A DNA stretch of 64,000 nucleotides from AP-15 sp963797115. GTDB taxonomy: Bacteria; Pseudomonadota; Alphaproteobacteria; ATCC43930; CGMCC-115725. Location of the stretch: positions 1 through 64,000 of the forward strand of contig CAWCOH010000003.1 of assembly GCA_963797115.1 (NCBI GenBank). Direction: 5' to 3'. Each line of letters starts with the position of its first letter. Position 1 is the first letter of the stretch. A program made the position numbers and the translations under genes. Of the stretch, positions 17,585 through 27,056 are shown piece after piece. The notes under the pieces were generated by a model, which did no database searches, was not told the DNA's origin, and worked only from the letters and a program-made list of their open reading frames with translations.

Positions 17585-19840
17585 TCAGCTCCAGGCAAAG
17601 CTCATGTCGGGGGCGAACCGGCCGGACTCGATGACGATATCGTGGATTGTCCCGCCATAGCGGAAGACGCCGTGCCGCTCCCACAAATCCCAATCGACCG
17701 GGGCGCGACGGTCGAGGCCGATATCGAGCCCCTCGTGAAACCCGCCCATCAGAGTTGGGCTGAGGTCGCCCCAGTCGCTACCGTCCCCTCCGTCGAGCAG
17801 CAGCCGGCCGCGACCGCGGCGCCCGCCGAGCGTCTCGTATTCGAGTGCCGCGCGGCATTCGCCCTCCGGCACCCCGGGACCCACCATCGTGTAAAATCGG
17901 CCGAAGCCGTTATAGGTGAGCCGCAGGGTGCCTTCCTCGATGTAGAGCACCAAACCACCGGTGATGTCGCCGATCGCGAACAATACGCCCTGATCGCCGG
18001 CACCATGCCGGAAGCGCGCGACGATCTTGAAATTGCGATTGCCGATCAGCGGCGCGATCACGTTGCGATGCACGGTCTGCGCGTGCGGCAGAAACCGTCG
18101 GCGGCTCTCGGCCGGGGGCCGCTGATGCGGCGGCAATTCCAAGAACTTTTCCGCCGGTGTACGGTTGTCGAGCGGATAGACCATGTTGGCCCAGGCGGCC
18201 TCGTCGAAGGCCTCGACCAGCTCCGCGAGCTTTTGCGGGTGCTGGCGGCACAAATCCATGCTCTCGGAAAAATCCTCGGCATGGGCGTGCAGTGTCCAAT
18301 TGTCGAAGTCGATGGCCTCGCCGCGCTTTTGCAAGGAGACCGCGACCCAGCCGTCGCGGTAATAGGCCCGATTGGCCCAGCATTCGTAATACTGCTCGTT
18401 GCGCGGCGCCGGTACATCGGCATCCCGCAGCACCGGCGCCAGGCTCCTGCCTTGCATCGGCTGGGCCAGCTGGCCGTGCAAGGTTGCCAGAGGCGGTACG
18501 CCGGCGAGGTCGAGCAAGGTTGGCATCACGTCGATCACATGGCTGAACTGGCTGCGGATCGCCCCGCAATCCGCGAGCTTATCGGGCCACGAGACGATGA
18601 AGCTGACGCGCCGCCCGCCGCCGCCGGTGTAGGTTTTGTAGGACGGGAAAGGGGTATTGGAGACCTGCGCCCAACCCATCGGGTAGACGGCCGAGCCGCG
18701 ACCGGTGCCGACCCAGGCTGCGCGCTCGAGATCGACCTCGACCGGCAATCCGGGCAGCGCGGCAAAGCGTCGGTTGAAATGCAATGCGCCGGCGGGCCCG
18801 GCAGAGTTGGTGCCGCCATTGTCGGACGAGAAGACAAAGATCGTATTGTCGAGCTCACCCAGCTCGTCGAGCAGGGCCACGAGGCGGCCGACATTCTGGT
18901 CGGCACAGTCGAGCATCGCAGCATAGGTTTCCATATGGCGCGCAAACAGCTGCCTCTGGTCGGAGGGAACATCGTCCCAGGCTGGCACTGCGAGATCGCG
19001 CTCGGCAAGCCGGGTGCCCGGCGGGACCAATCCCATCGCCATCTGACGCTGGAAGCGCGCGGCGCGAACCGCGTCCCAGCCCGCATCGTAGCGGCCGCGG
19101 TATTTCGCGAGGTCAGCTTCTCTGGCCTGCAGCGGCCCGTGCACCGCATTGTTGGCGATATAGAGAAAGAACGGCCGCGTCGGGTCCTGGTTGCGGGTCT
19201 CGGTGACAAAGCCGATGGCCTTGTCCATCCAATCGTCGGTCGCGTAATAGCCAGCAGGATACTCGTCGATCGGGGCGACGATATTGTTGTAGACGATGCG
19301 CGCCGGAAAGAAATACCCGGTCTCGCCTTCGAGAAACCCATAGAAATGGTCGAAGCCGCGATAGGTCGGCCAGGTCGGGTTCGGTGCTACGCCGTTCGTC
19401 GAATTATGCCACTTGCCGACGGCGATCGTCGCGTATCCGGCCGCCCGCAAGGTTTCGGCGATGGTCGGCGCGTCGAGCGGAATGTCGCCGAAATAGCCCG
19501 GGAAGCCTGGATTGTTGTTGGCGAGCCAACCGGTCGCCACCGAATGCGCGTTTCTCCCGGTCAGCAAGGCGGCGCGGGCCGGCGAGCAAATCGGATGCGT
19601 CGTATAGTGGGTGAAACGGATCCCACGGGCGGCCAGCGCATCGATGTTGGGGGTCGCAATCTCCGAGCCGTAACAGCCGATGTCGGCCCAGCCCATATCG
19701 TCCATGAAGATGATGACGATGTTCGGCGTCCCCGGCCGAGCGTGCACCGGCACATCCCAATGCGGCTGCGACCCCTCGCGGATGCGTCCGACCCTGCCGG
19801 GAAAGCCCGGATAGCTGCGTGGCTCGCTGGTAATGGTCAT
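17585..19840 (-). CDS. Type I sulfatase (arylsulfatase family)
   Basis: This 751-residue alkaline-phosphatase-superfamily hydrolase has metal ligands in NIVIIFMDDMGWADIGCYG (D47, D48). C85 lies in ICSPARAALLTGR, the C-x-P-x-R site that a formylglycine-generating enzyme converts to formylglycine. Further landmarks are AVGKWHNS, NAVHGPLQ and FSSDNGGTNS. The length and C-terminal beta-rich domain match AtsA-type arylsulfatases. No signal peptide is evident. No formylglycine-generating enzyme or sulfate transporter lies in the window. Its start codon overlaps the tail of a DUF882 pseudogene by 4 nt. Confidence 0.93.
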   Translation of the reverse strand: MTITSEPRSYPGFPGRVGRIREGSQPHWDVPVHARPGTPNIVIIFMDDMGWADIGCYGSEIATPNIDALAARGIRFTHYTTHPICSPARAALLTGRNAHSVATGWLANNNPGFPGYFGDIPLDAPTIAETLRAAGYATIAVGKWHNSTNGVAPNPTWPTYRGFDHFYGFLEGETGYFFPARIVYNNIVAPIDEYPAGYYATDDWMDKAIGFVTETRNQDPTRPFFLYIANNAVHGPLQAREADLAKYRGRYDAGWDAVRAARFQRQMAMGLVPPGTRLAERDLAVPAWDDVPSDQRQLFARHMETYAAMLDCADQNVGRLVALLDELGELDNTIFVFSSDNGGTNSAGPAGALHFNRRFAALPGLPVEVDLERAAWVGTGRGSAVYPMGWAQVSNTPFPSYKTYTGGGGRRVSFIVSWPDKLADCGAIRSQFSHVIDVMPTLLDLAGVPPLATLHGQLAQPMQGRSLAPVLRDADVPAPRNEQYYECWANRAYYRDGWVAVSLQKRGEAIDFDNWTLHAHAEDFSESMDLCRQHPQKLAELVEAFDEAAWANMVYPLDNRTPAEKFLELPPHQRPPAESRRRFLPHAQTVHRNVIAPLIGNRNFKIVARFRHGAGDQGVLFAIGDITGGLVLYIEEGTLRLTYNGFGRFYTMVGPGVPEGECRAALEYETLGGRRGRGRLLLDGGDGSDWGDLSPTLMGGFHEGLDIGLDRRAPVDWDLWERHGVFRYGGTIHDIVIESGRFAPDMSFAWS

Positions 19841-20340
19841 ATCCTTCGAAGATCAGGCACTTTCGTCAGAAACGGCGGCGGAACGACGAGATGAACTCGG
19901 CCGGGCACTACGACGGGCGGCTTGCGGCGCCCGAAAATTAGGGTACCGGGACCATTGATCACCAGCTCACCCTTGCCGGGTGGGGCGAGCGGTGTCCACG
20001 ACGACCGCGCGACCAGGAGATCCTGCAAGCCACGGTCATCGAGGTCCCAATTGCGCACCGGTCCCGTGTCGAGATGGATGAAGCCGGAATGCGGGTACCA
20101 GCCGATGCCGCCACGACGCATCGCGCGTGCGGCGGTCACCGCCTCGCGAAGCTTGCCGGCGAACCGCACATCGAGCGCACGGCCGTAAATATGCTGGCTG
20201 TTCTCGGCAACCCCGAAAGTCGTGCGGGCCAGCATCGTATTGGTCTTGCGCGAGCGAAACGCCGGCAGTGCGATGGTGCTCGTCTGGCCTGTCGCAGCCA
20301 TAACGTCGGCGAGAAGTCGATGTCGCCGACATCGATATTG
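19837..20340 (-). pseudogene. DUF882 (YcbK-like) protein, 5'-truncated and frameshifted copy
   Basis: The sequence matches residues ~80-235 of the complete DUF882 gene at 33211-33927 (TTFGVAENSQHIYGRALDVR, GWYPHSGFIHLDTGPVRNWD). A one-base loss near 20317 separates NIDVGDIDF from the downstream frame. The 5' end stops abruptly at a junction with a scrap of Rhs core near 20341. Its C-terminus (VHLVVPPPFLTKVPDLRRI) differs from that of the full copy and may be the original. DUF882 proteins are M15-like predicted peptidoglycan hydrolases/L,D-peptidases. Confidence 0.85.
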
Positions 20341-20475
20341 ATGATCTCGTAGACGAGCCCGTAGGCCACTTGCGTCGACGCCAGCCCGATGCTCGAATTG
20401 GCCGCGCCGAGCGAGACTACCTGCCCATGATGTCGCGGCCGTAAGTCACGGTCAGTCCGGACGGGTAGTCAATCA
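20341..20475 (-). pseudogene. Scrap of Rhs repeat core
   Basis: The reverse strand reads YPSGLTVTYGRD, then (after a small loss) SLGAANSSIGLASTQVAYGL, then VYE. This is the same stretch found in both larger Rhs copies (about 26035-26155 and 29690-29800). It is joined directly to a DUF882 fragment on one side and an ATPase fragment on the other, so it marks a recombination junction, not a gene. Confidence 0.85.
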
Positions 20476-20760
20476 CATAGATGAAGCGGTTGATGCGATG
20501 CTTGGGGACGTGCATCAGCACGGCCTCGGCGAGATCGCCGTGCGGGTCGAGAAGTGCGAGCCCCTCGCCGGCGCCGAGGTCTTGCGCGATCAGATTGAGA
20601 AGCAACGTCGACTTGCCGGTGCCGATCTAGCCGACGATGTAGAGGTGTCGCTTGCCCCTCGGCATCGAACATCTCGAAGCCGCCCGTGGACGCGCGCCGA
20701 GAACAAGCTGCTGCGGTGGCAGTGTCATGGGCGGAACGGAGCCGGTGTGCCGTGCGCACC
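20476..20760 (-). pseudogene. Fragment of a HerA/TraD-like (DUF87) P-loop ATPase
   Basis: The reverse strand reads KRHLYIVG, a stop codon, then IGTGKSTLLLNLIAQDLGAG, EGLALLDPHGDLAEAVL and HRINRFIYVID. GTGKST is a Walker A motif, and LLDPHGDLAEA is the Walker B-like signature of conjugation/HerA-type DNA-pumping ATPases. An in-frame stop replaces the Lys/Gly before Walker A, and both ends are cut. It is a relic of a mobile or conjugative element. Confidence 0.7.
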
Positions 20761-20987
20761 GCATGCAGGGACGTGGCGCTGGCGGCATCCTCCTCCCTGA
20801 GAAGGTGCGCGGGGCTACATGGGCGTCGTCGTTGTGCGTGACGACTTGACTGCCGAACCCCCCGCTCACTGCCGGCTCGGTCGGGCCACGATCTTTGTTG
20901 AAGACAGTGGCCTCGTTCGATTGTAGCGCACCGCCATTTGTAAGCCTTGGACGGGATGGAAGAGCGCTAAGCGGCATGCGCACCTAG

Positions 20988-21290
20988 CTACCGAGTCCCA
21001 AACCAGTAAAATCGATCAGGATCGGGACGATCAGCGCTCAATATCTCATGTTCAAGGCGTTCGCTTGACAAAGGTACAATCGCAAATTTACCGTCTGTCC
21101 CCCTTATTTTCGAAAAAATCATATTATTTTTTATTAAATCATTGATAATCTGGCGAAATTTTTTTCGGGATGATATCTTCAATGCGTCATCTTCGGGCGC
21201 GACCGCCCACCATAACTCCCATGATCCATAATCATCCTCTTCACACAGCTCTAGGACTTTGGTCCTGATGTTCAGATATTCCTGATCCAT
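20988..21290 (-). CDS. Small acidic protein, candidate immunity protein of the displaced Rhs tip
   Basis: This ~100-residue ORF (ATG 21290; 21296 also possible) reads MDQEYLNIRTKVLELCEEDD, YGSWELWWAVAPEDDA, then FRQIINDLIKNNMIFSKIRG. It is clearly more AT-rich than the metabolic genes. It has the size, acidity and position (second gene after a toxin tip, same strand) expected of an Rhs immunity protein. I recognise no named family. A poor ribosome binding site makes the exact start uncertain. The gap to the next gene (21291-21515) has only short broken frames. Confidence 0.5.
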   Translation of the reverse strand: MDQEYLNIRTKVLELCEEDDYGSWELWWAVAPEDDALKISSRKKFRQIINDLIKNNMIFSKIRGTDGKFAIVPLSSERLEHEILSADRPDPDRFYWFGTR

Positions 21291-21515
21291 GAACATAAAA
21301 ACTACTGCAGGGTTGGGTTGCCTGCAAGGGGTATCGGGTGACGAAAGGATTTTTGCCTCGTAAATAATATTTTTTATCAAGAAAATAATTTATGAGACAT
21401 CTACTCACACCGCTCATTTTTATGATCCCACGTACGCCATAAAAGTGAACATATTTCTCCATTTGAGACGATTTAAGAATCGTGAAGATCATCTTCAAAC
21501 TTCATGACACTGGTG

Positions 21516-22025
21516 CTAACAGCGCTTGAGGATGCTCCTATTATACTGAGACAAATCGTATTGCGGTCGAAAATTTCCAGCATAGAAAGGGGCTAACAGC
21601 TCGACTCGATAGGGGCTCTCGCTAGCAAGCATAATTACCTCGCCTCCAGACTGAGTCGTCATCGAAATCCCAGACTCAACGATTACTTTATTTTGTCGTA
21701 ACAGATTCGATAGATCGTTGGACGTTTCTATTATCTCAAGCTTCCCAATTTTTGAAATATTACACCAATCTCTTGATAGATTGCACTTGTCCGAGACTAC
21801 GTTCTGATCCGCGATCAATAGAAAACTGAGAGTCCCCGCTTCCCAGCGTGGACCAATATCCTGCATATAACCTCTGATCTGTATCACTGTGTCATCGCAA
21901 CATCCAAGCACTATAGAAAGAGGCCTGCCCGCGGCCGGTTTCTCTACGAGATAGCTTGTAATGCCGGAATACAGACTCGGTAAAGCCTGCTGCAGGTTTC
22001 TCATGTAGACAATACTTTTGTCCAT
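21516..22025 (-). CDS. Candidate immunity protein immediately after the displaced Rhs tip
   Basis: This 169-residue ORF has its ATG at 22025, ten bases after the stop codon of the orphan Rhs tip, with AGAGG between. The sequence (MDKSIVYMRNLQQALPSLYS, LSIVLGCCDDTVIQIRGYMQ, IMLASESPYRVELLAPFYAG) has the mixed alpha/beta composition of small cytoplasmic immunity proteins and is relatively AT-rich. No family was recognised. The tight spacing after a toxin C-terminus is the main argument for immunity. Confidence 0.55.
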   Translation of the reverse strand: MDKSIVYMRNLQQALPSLYSGITSYLVEKPAAGRPLSIVLGCCDDTVIQIRGYMQDIGPRWEAGTLSFLLIADQNVVSDKCNLSRDWCNISKIGKLEIIETSNDLSNLLRQNKVIVESGISMTTQSGGEVIMLASESPYRVELLAPFYAGNFRPQYDLSQYNRSILKRC

Positions 22026-22034
22026 CTCAGACCT

Positions 22035-22376
22035 CTAATAGTGGAGAGTCTCCGCTGGTTTCCCGCCATTCGCTGGTATATCTATCCGCGGTCCAGAGGA
22101 CCCCGTTGCCGGCCGCAGGCTGATACCATTTGGCCCCACCCGAGTGCCAGGAGGATAATCGGCACCTTGGGGGGCAGGGGTATTCTGACCTCCGGTAAGC
22201 GTACCAAAGTCAGTCTCTGCATCGCCGGTGCCCCCATTTTCAGGTGTGAGAGGGCCTGAATTAACGCGCTTGCCGCGTGGGTCGTTTGGAGGCTCCCCCA
22301 GCAGGCGCTCCGGGAGAGGCGGACAATTCTCCGGATTTTTCTTGCCGGAAAGTGCATCTTCAAGAGCGCTAGAACG
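22035..22376 (-). pseudogene. Orphan C-terminal toxin tip of an Rhs protein
   Basis: The reverse frame starts with SSALEDALSGKKNPENCPPL, whose SALEDALSG is identical to the pre-tip segment of the intact Rhs protein (near 28560). It continues through a Gly/Pro-rich linker to GTRVGPNGISLRPATG, PRIDIPANGGKPAETLHY and a stop at 22035. The tip differs completely from that of the intact Rhs protein. It is cut from its core (24920-26985) by IS110 and IS5 insertions. The end (IDIPANGG, ETLHY) is distinctive, but I cannot name its toxin class. A candidate immunity gene follows within 10 bases. Confidence 0.75.
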
Positions 22377-22444
22377 AAACTGGCGGGCGGGACCGCGCCG
22401 GCCAGGCCGCCGTCCGGCGGTCTATGACTCCAGCGCTGAGGCCG

Positions 22445-23710
22445 TTACGACGGTTGAAGGCTCTTACGGCCATTAGGCTGCTGCCTCCACGGGGTGATTT
22501 GGACGGCAAATCCGAGGTTCCGTAGGCGGTCGATGAGGCGGTGGACTTGCCTGGCTTGGGCCCGTTTGTCGAAGTGTTCGGGGCCAAGGTCCTGGTAGAG
22601 GGTTCCATTCTTCAACATGTGATAGGCCGCCGTCAGGATCGAAGCCGCGACGGCCGCAATCGCCTTTTTTGCCCCGCGCCGGGCGCGCAGGCGGTGAAAC
22701 TGGGCCTGGAGATAGCTGGCCTTCTTGCGGGCGGCGGCCCAGGCACATTGGACGAGGGTGGTCTTGAGCCACGGCGCTCCTTTGCGCATCCGGGTGGACC
22801 GACGCTTGCCGGCACTCTCGTCGTTCTTCGGGCACAGGCCGGCCCAGGAGATCAGGTGTCCGGCGGTCGGGAAGCGGCTCATGTCGCGGCCGATTTCGGC
22901 GAGGATGACGCAAGCACTCAACTCGTTGATGCCGGGAATGGTGGTCAACAGTTGGATCGCGGTTCGAAAGGGTTCGACCTGAGCGTCGACCTCCTGATCG
23001 ATCTGAGTGGTAGCTGCGTCGATGGCGTCGATGTGCTGGAGGAGAAGGCGCAACATGAACCGATGATGGTCGGTCACCCGACCGCGCAACGCTGCCTCCA
23101 GGTCGGCTGGGCTGGCTTTGACCCGCCGGTGAGCCAGCGCCGCCAAAGCATTGGGGTCGGTTTCGCCGGCGATCAACGCTTCGATCATTCGACGACCGGA
23201 CAGGCCCATGATGTCGGAGATGACCGAGTCGAGCTTGATGTTGGCGTCCTCCAGCGTCTTCTGCAGCCGCTGGATATGGCTGCTGCGCTCGCGCACCAGT
23301 TGCTTGCGGATGCGCAACAGGTTGCGCATCTCCTGCGTCTGCTCGTCGGGAACGAAACTCCCTCGGACCAGCCCGTGCGCCAGCAGCTCGGCCAACCAGG
23401 TGGCATCGTTGACATCGGTCTTGCGGCCCGGCACGTTCTTGACGTGCGCCGCATTCGCCAGCACCAATTCGAACTCGCCGTCCGAGAGAATGTGCCACAC
23501 CGGCTTCCAATACACGCCCGTGGCCTCCATCACGATGTGCGTGCAGCCTTCGACCGACAGCCACTCTGACAAGGCCATCAGGCCATGGGTCGTCGTCTTG
23601 AACGACCGCACCTCCCTCCTCACATCGCCATCGACCATGTGGCGGACGCAGGCCACGACGGAATCCTTATGAACGTCTAACCCGGCGCAATGTGGATGCA
23701 GAAGTTCCAT
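22445..23710 (-). CDS. IS110-family transposase (DEDD recombinase)
   Basis: This 421-residue protein has the N-terminal RuvC-like DEDD domain: D in GLDVHKDSVVACV, E in VMEATGVYWKPVW, and DxxDA in KTDVNDATWLAELLAHG. The C-terminal Tnp_20 domain (TTIPGINELSACVILAEIG, SWAGLCPKNDES) carries the conserved serine region before RMRKGAPWLK. The start is well supported by GGAAGGA. The gene appears intact. IS110 elements insert without classic inverted repeats. A long non-coding flank lies upstream of the gene and only a short one downstream, which fits the IS110 subgroup. Confidence 0.95.
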   Translation of the reverse strand: MELLHPHCAGLDVHKDSVVACVRHMVDGDVRREVRSFKTTTHGLMALSEWLSVEGCTHIVMEATGVYWKPVWHILSDGEFELVLANAAHVKNVPGRKTDVNDATWLAELLAHGLVRGSFVPDEQTQEMRNLLRIRKQLVRERSSHIQRLQKTLEDANIKLDSVISDIMGLSGRRMIEALIAGETDPNALAALAHRRVKASPADLEAALRGRVTDHHRFMLRLLLQHIDAIDAATTQIDQEVDAQVEPFRTAIQLLTTIPGINELSACVILAEIGRDMSRFPTAGHLISWAGLCPKNDESAGKRRSTRMRKGAPWLKTTLVQCAWAAARKKASYLQAQFHRLRARRGAKKAIAAVAASILTAAYHMLKNGTLYQDLGPEHFDKRAQARQVHRLIDRLRNLGFAVQITPWRQQPNGRKSLQPS

Positions 23711-23945
23711 CGTCCTTCCTCGACACCGCCGGCGTGGGATTCCCGTTGAAGAAATCTAGAACTCGTGCTCCGGGCTGTCGTCAGCCCACGGCACAATCTG
23801 GGGTGCTCAGGGATCCCGGGTCCGACTAATTGACGGGCTCGCTCGCACCAAGAAAACTTCGACCTCTGTGCCGGCAGTGCCACAGCTTATCCCCACTTCC
23901 CACCCGTTTCATATCCTGCGGGTCGGGAACTTCGGTGGGGGGCTA
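23711..23945 (-). ncRNA. Candidate IS110 bridge-RNA region (non-coding left end)
   Basis: This ~235-bp stretch upstream of the IS110 transposase has no ORF and contains hairpins such as GGGCT-GACGAC-AGCCC. In IS110-group elements the non-coding end before the transposase encodes a structured bridge RNA that pairs with target and donor DNA. Position and length fit that knowledge; the exact RNA ends and loops cannot be set by eye. Confidence 0.4.
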
Positions 23946-24021
23946 ATTAGCGAGCCCAGTCTGAGTGTCTGAAATCTAAATCGGAATGGTTGTATTGTAT
24001 CGTAGATACATTGTGTAAGGG

Positions 24022-24860
24022 TCAAGCTAATCTCCTGACAAGAAGCTGTACAGAGGCGATGTAGACCCATGCTTTGGCGCTCGCAATCGAAGCCTCGAAA
24101 TCCTTGGCTAGGCGGCGATTTCGGTTGAGCCAAGCCAGGGTTCGTTCGACGACCCAGCGCCGCGGCAGCAATTGAAAGCCTGCAGCGTCAGCGGCGCGTT
24201 TGACGATCTCGATGGTCCACTTGCCGAATTTGGCGAGGGCGGCACCCAGATTGGGGCCGTTATAGACGCTGTCGGCGAACAGGTGACGCAACCAGGGAAA
24301 CAATTGGTGGACGGCCTCAATGACCAGCACGGCACCATCGCGATCTTGGACATCGGCGGGGTGCACCTCGGCACCGACCAGCAGACCGCCAGTGTCGGTG
24401 ACAATGTGGCGCTTACGCCCCCAGCCTTCGCTGGGGCAGGCTCTTTGACCTTCTTGGCGGCATCATAACCACGCGGCCCACCGCTCTCGGTGGTCTTGGC
24501 CGATTGACTGTCGATGACCCCGGCCGATGGGCTCGCTTCGCGCCCCGCCGCTTCGCGGGCCTGCAGCAGCAATGCAAAATTGATCTTCTCAAACAAGCCG
24601 TGGTCTCGCCAATCGTAGAAATAACCTTGCACGGTGGTAAACGGAGGAAAGTCCTTCGGCAGCATCCGCCACTGACAGCCGCTTCGCGCCATATACAAGA
24701 TCGCATCCAGCACCGCCCGCAGCTCGGTCTCGCGCGGTCGGCCCAAACGCTTTGCTGCCGGCATATGCGGCTCGATCAGCGCCCATTCGGCATCCGTTAG
24801 ATCGCTTGCGTAGCGCTGTCCCTCTCGCTCATACTTCCGACGAGTGATTTTGGTCCACAT
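24022..24860 (-). pseudogene. IS5-family transposase broken by a 23-nt hairpin insertion
   Basis: The N-terminal frame (ATG 24860) reads YASDLTDAEWALIEPHMPAA, CQWRMLPKDFPPFTTVQGYF and the first catalytic Asp in AGVIDSQSAKTTESGGPRG. The C-terminal frame has the second Asp in HLFADSVYNGPNL and the Glu in RRWVVERTLAWLNRNRRLAKD. They are separated by an extra 23 nt (24421-24443) between codons for VK and GRKRHIV. Removing exactly those 23 nt restores a normal K-V-K-G-R-K-R-H-I-V junction. The gene is therefore inactivated by a small palindrome, not by programmed frameshifting. Confidence 0.88.
24419..24443. repeat. REP-like hairpin inserted in the IS5 transposase
   Basis: CCCCAGC-CTTC-GCTGGGG followed by CAGGCTC. 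The stem is 7 bp with a 4-nt loop. It is 19/23 identical to the insert at 44962-44984 in an IS4 transposase, and one of the differences is a compensating A-T to G-C change in the stem. Confidence 0.85.
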
Positions 24861-24919
24861 TTTGTGCCTCGATGATTGTTTTGCCACAACCATCATGCCA
24901 CAACCGACTGAAATCACTC

Positions 24920-26985
24920 AATTCATTTTCGGTCGGCCTCTGAGGCCGGCCAGAATTGCACCTGGCCCTAACTCGGAACCCGCTGATGCTCCGATGATGA
25001 AGCCCGCGAGAAACCCGAGAGGGCCAGTGCCGCCCGGATCAGAATGGGTTACCGGGTTCCCACCCGCATACGCATAAGTGTTGATCCCACCCATTAGCCC
25101 GATCGGGTCGGCCTGGACGTATCGCCCGAGGTCTTGTGCATAGGTGCGGAAGCCGTTGTTGGACCAGCCGGTCTCGGCATCGGCGTACTGGCCAGGGAAG
25201 CGGAGGTTCTGGGTGATCGACCCGATGACGGCGACCGTGCCGAACGGCTGGTAATTGCCGGTCCATTGGATCGCGCTCAGATTGCCGGTCACCAGCTGCG
25301 GTGTGGTGAGCTGGTCGCCGTGGTAGTAGTGGAGGCCGGAGCCGGGCAGGACGAGGCCGATGGGGCGGTCGCCGAGGTAGATGTAGTCGGCCTGGAAATT
25401 CGGGCTGCCGGAGGAGAGGTCGCTGTCCTCGATCTGGTGGCCGGCGAGGTCGTACTGGTAGAGCGTGGTGCTTGCCGGCGGCCCCGTCAGCGCCTTCAAA
25501 AGACGCTGGCCGAAGGCGTCGTAGGTGTAGGTGGCGACCGGGCTCGAACCCTGTTGCACCGTGGTGAGCCGGTCGGCCTGGCCGTAGCCGAAGTTGAACA
25601 CGGTGCCGGCGCGATTGTTCTGGGTCACGTTGCCGGTCGGGCTGTAGGCGAACTGGTGCAGGGTCGTGGCGCCCTGAGTCACGGTCGAAAGCCGGTTGGT
25701 GCCGGCGGTATAGGCGTAGGCGTTCGTCGTTGCTCCCACCGTCTCACTCTGTCGGTTGCCGACGAGATCGTAGGTGTAGCCGAGCGAGCCGTAGCTGCCG
25801 GCCGCCGAGACCAGCCGGTTCATAATGTCGTAGCCTAAAGCCTGGCTGTTGGCCGGGGTCACCGTGTCGGCGATCGAGAGGATGTTGTCGTTGGCGTCGA
25901 AGCCGTAATTCAGATATTGCAGCTGGCTGTTGAACGACGAGAAAATACCGGTCGTGCGGTAATCAAGGTCGTAGGAGCGCGCCTCGAAGACGCCGTTGCC
26001 GTAGGCCAGGCTGCTCGGCGGGCCGAAGGGCTGGTAGACGAGCCCGTAGGCCACTTGCGTCGACGCCAGCCCGATGCTCGAATTGGCAGCGCCCACAGAG
26101 ACTACCCTGCCCATCGCGTCGCGGCCGTAGGTCACGGTGAGGCCCGACGGGTAAGCGATCGAGGCGACCCGGCTGGCGGGATCGTAGGTGTATCCGGTAG
26201 TCAGAACCGCGGACCCGTGCGTGCGAGCCGTTTGGGTGACGTTGCCGCGGCGGTCGTAGGCGAGGGTCAGCCCGCCCGCCGCATCGCTAAGCGAAGTCAG
26301 GTGGCCGATGCCGTTGGTGCCCGAATTGTAGGTATAGGCAACGTTCTCGGCCGAGCCGCCGGGATAGCTTGTCGCCAGAATGCGGTCGAGCGCATCGTAG
26401 GTGTTGTTGGTGACGGTGCCGGCGCCGTCGATGCGCTGGGTCGGGTTGCCGCCGAGGTCGTAATGGTAGACCGTCGTGCCGCGGTCGGGGCTCACCTCCT
26501 GAATCCGGTCGCCGAACCCGTCATTGACATAGCTGGTCTGGTGGGTGTTGGGGTCGGTGACGCTGGTGAGCTTGTCTCCCGGATCGTATTGCCGCGCGGT
26601 CACGCCGGTGCTCGGCTCGGTGATCGTCGTCAGCCGATTGAGCGCGTCGAAGGCCTGCGTGGTCACCCGCCCGAGCGGGTCCTGGATCGAGACGGCGTTG
26701 CCGATATTGTCGTAGGCATAGAGGGTGGTCTGGCCGGCGCCGCCGATATCGGTCAGTCGCCGGCCGAGCGCGTCGAAGGTGGCTTGGCGGACGCGCGTTG
26801 TCCCTTCCAAGCCGAATGTTTCGATCTTTGTTCGGTCACCCAGCGCATCGAGGGTATAGACGATGCGGTTGTTGAAGAGGTCGGCGATGCCGGTCAGGCG
26901 ATGCGCGGCGTCGTACGAATAGACGAGCGCCGCGTTGCCGGGCAGGGTCACCTTGGTCCGGTTTCCGGCGGGGTCGTAGGAATAG
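24920..26985 (-). pseudogene. Rhs repeat core, second copy, truncated at both ends
   Basis: The frame encodes YD repeats (SYDPAGNRTKVTLPG, YDALDRILATSYPGG) and the RHS repeat-associated core (YYHGDQLTTPQLVTG, FRTYAQDLGRYVQADPIGLM, YAYAGGNPVTHSDPGGTG). The 5' end is cut near 26985, where homology with the other copy stops and unrelated sequence leads into the ParD gene, so the signal peptide and N-terminal half are gone. The 3' end reads GPGAILAGL and then runs into the IS5. Its own tip most likely is the orphan at 22035-22376. It is not expected to make a functional toxin. Confidence 0.9.
25135..26985. repeat. 1.85-kb direct repeat, copy B (Rhs core)
   Basis: It matches 28778-30628 with a constant offset of 3643 bp and no indels at either end checked. 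Only scattered single-base differences are visible (for example N to D codons near 25620/29263 and a change near 26325/29968). Such identity implies a recent duplication or gene conversion. Confidence 0.92.
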
Positions 26986-27056
26986 TGATAGGACGATGGT
27001 CCGCCGCCTGGCTCGCCGTGGCAAGGCTGTTGCGACCAGCGCCCGCCCATGTACTA

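Larger units (their letters stand above)
23963..24919 (-). mobile_element. IS5-family insertion sequence (ends approximate)
   Basis: The element carries a transposase gene on the reverse strand. Both ends show an outward-most GAGTG (23963-23967 and, reversed, 24915-24919), but the inner repeats match only weakly and no clean target duplication is visible, so the boundaries are estimates. It interrupts an Rhs gene directly after the core domain. Confidence 0.6.

Noticed and set aside
17642..19894. A 750-codon open frame on the + strand
   Set aside because: It is the exact antisense of the sulfatase gene, which has full catalytic motifs; the antisense reading is rich in Arg/Gly/Ala and has no family.
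20476..20760. A functional type IV secretion ATPase gene
   Set aside because: There is a stop codon directly before Walker A and both ends are replaced by Rhs/DUF882 sequence or cut.
24022..24860. Programmed frameshifting in the IS5 transposase
   Set aside because: The break is a 23-nt palindromic insert, not a slippery run; deleting the insert restores the family sequence exactly.
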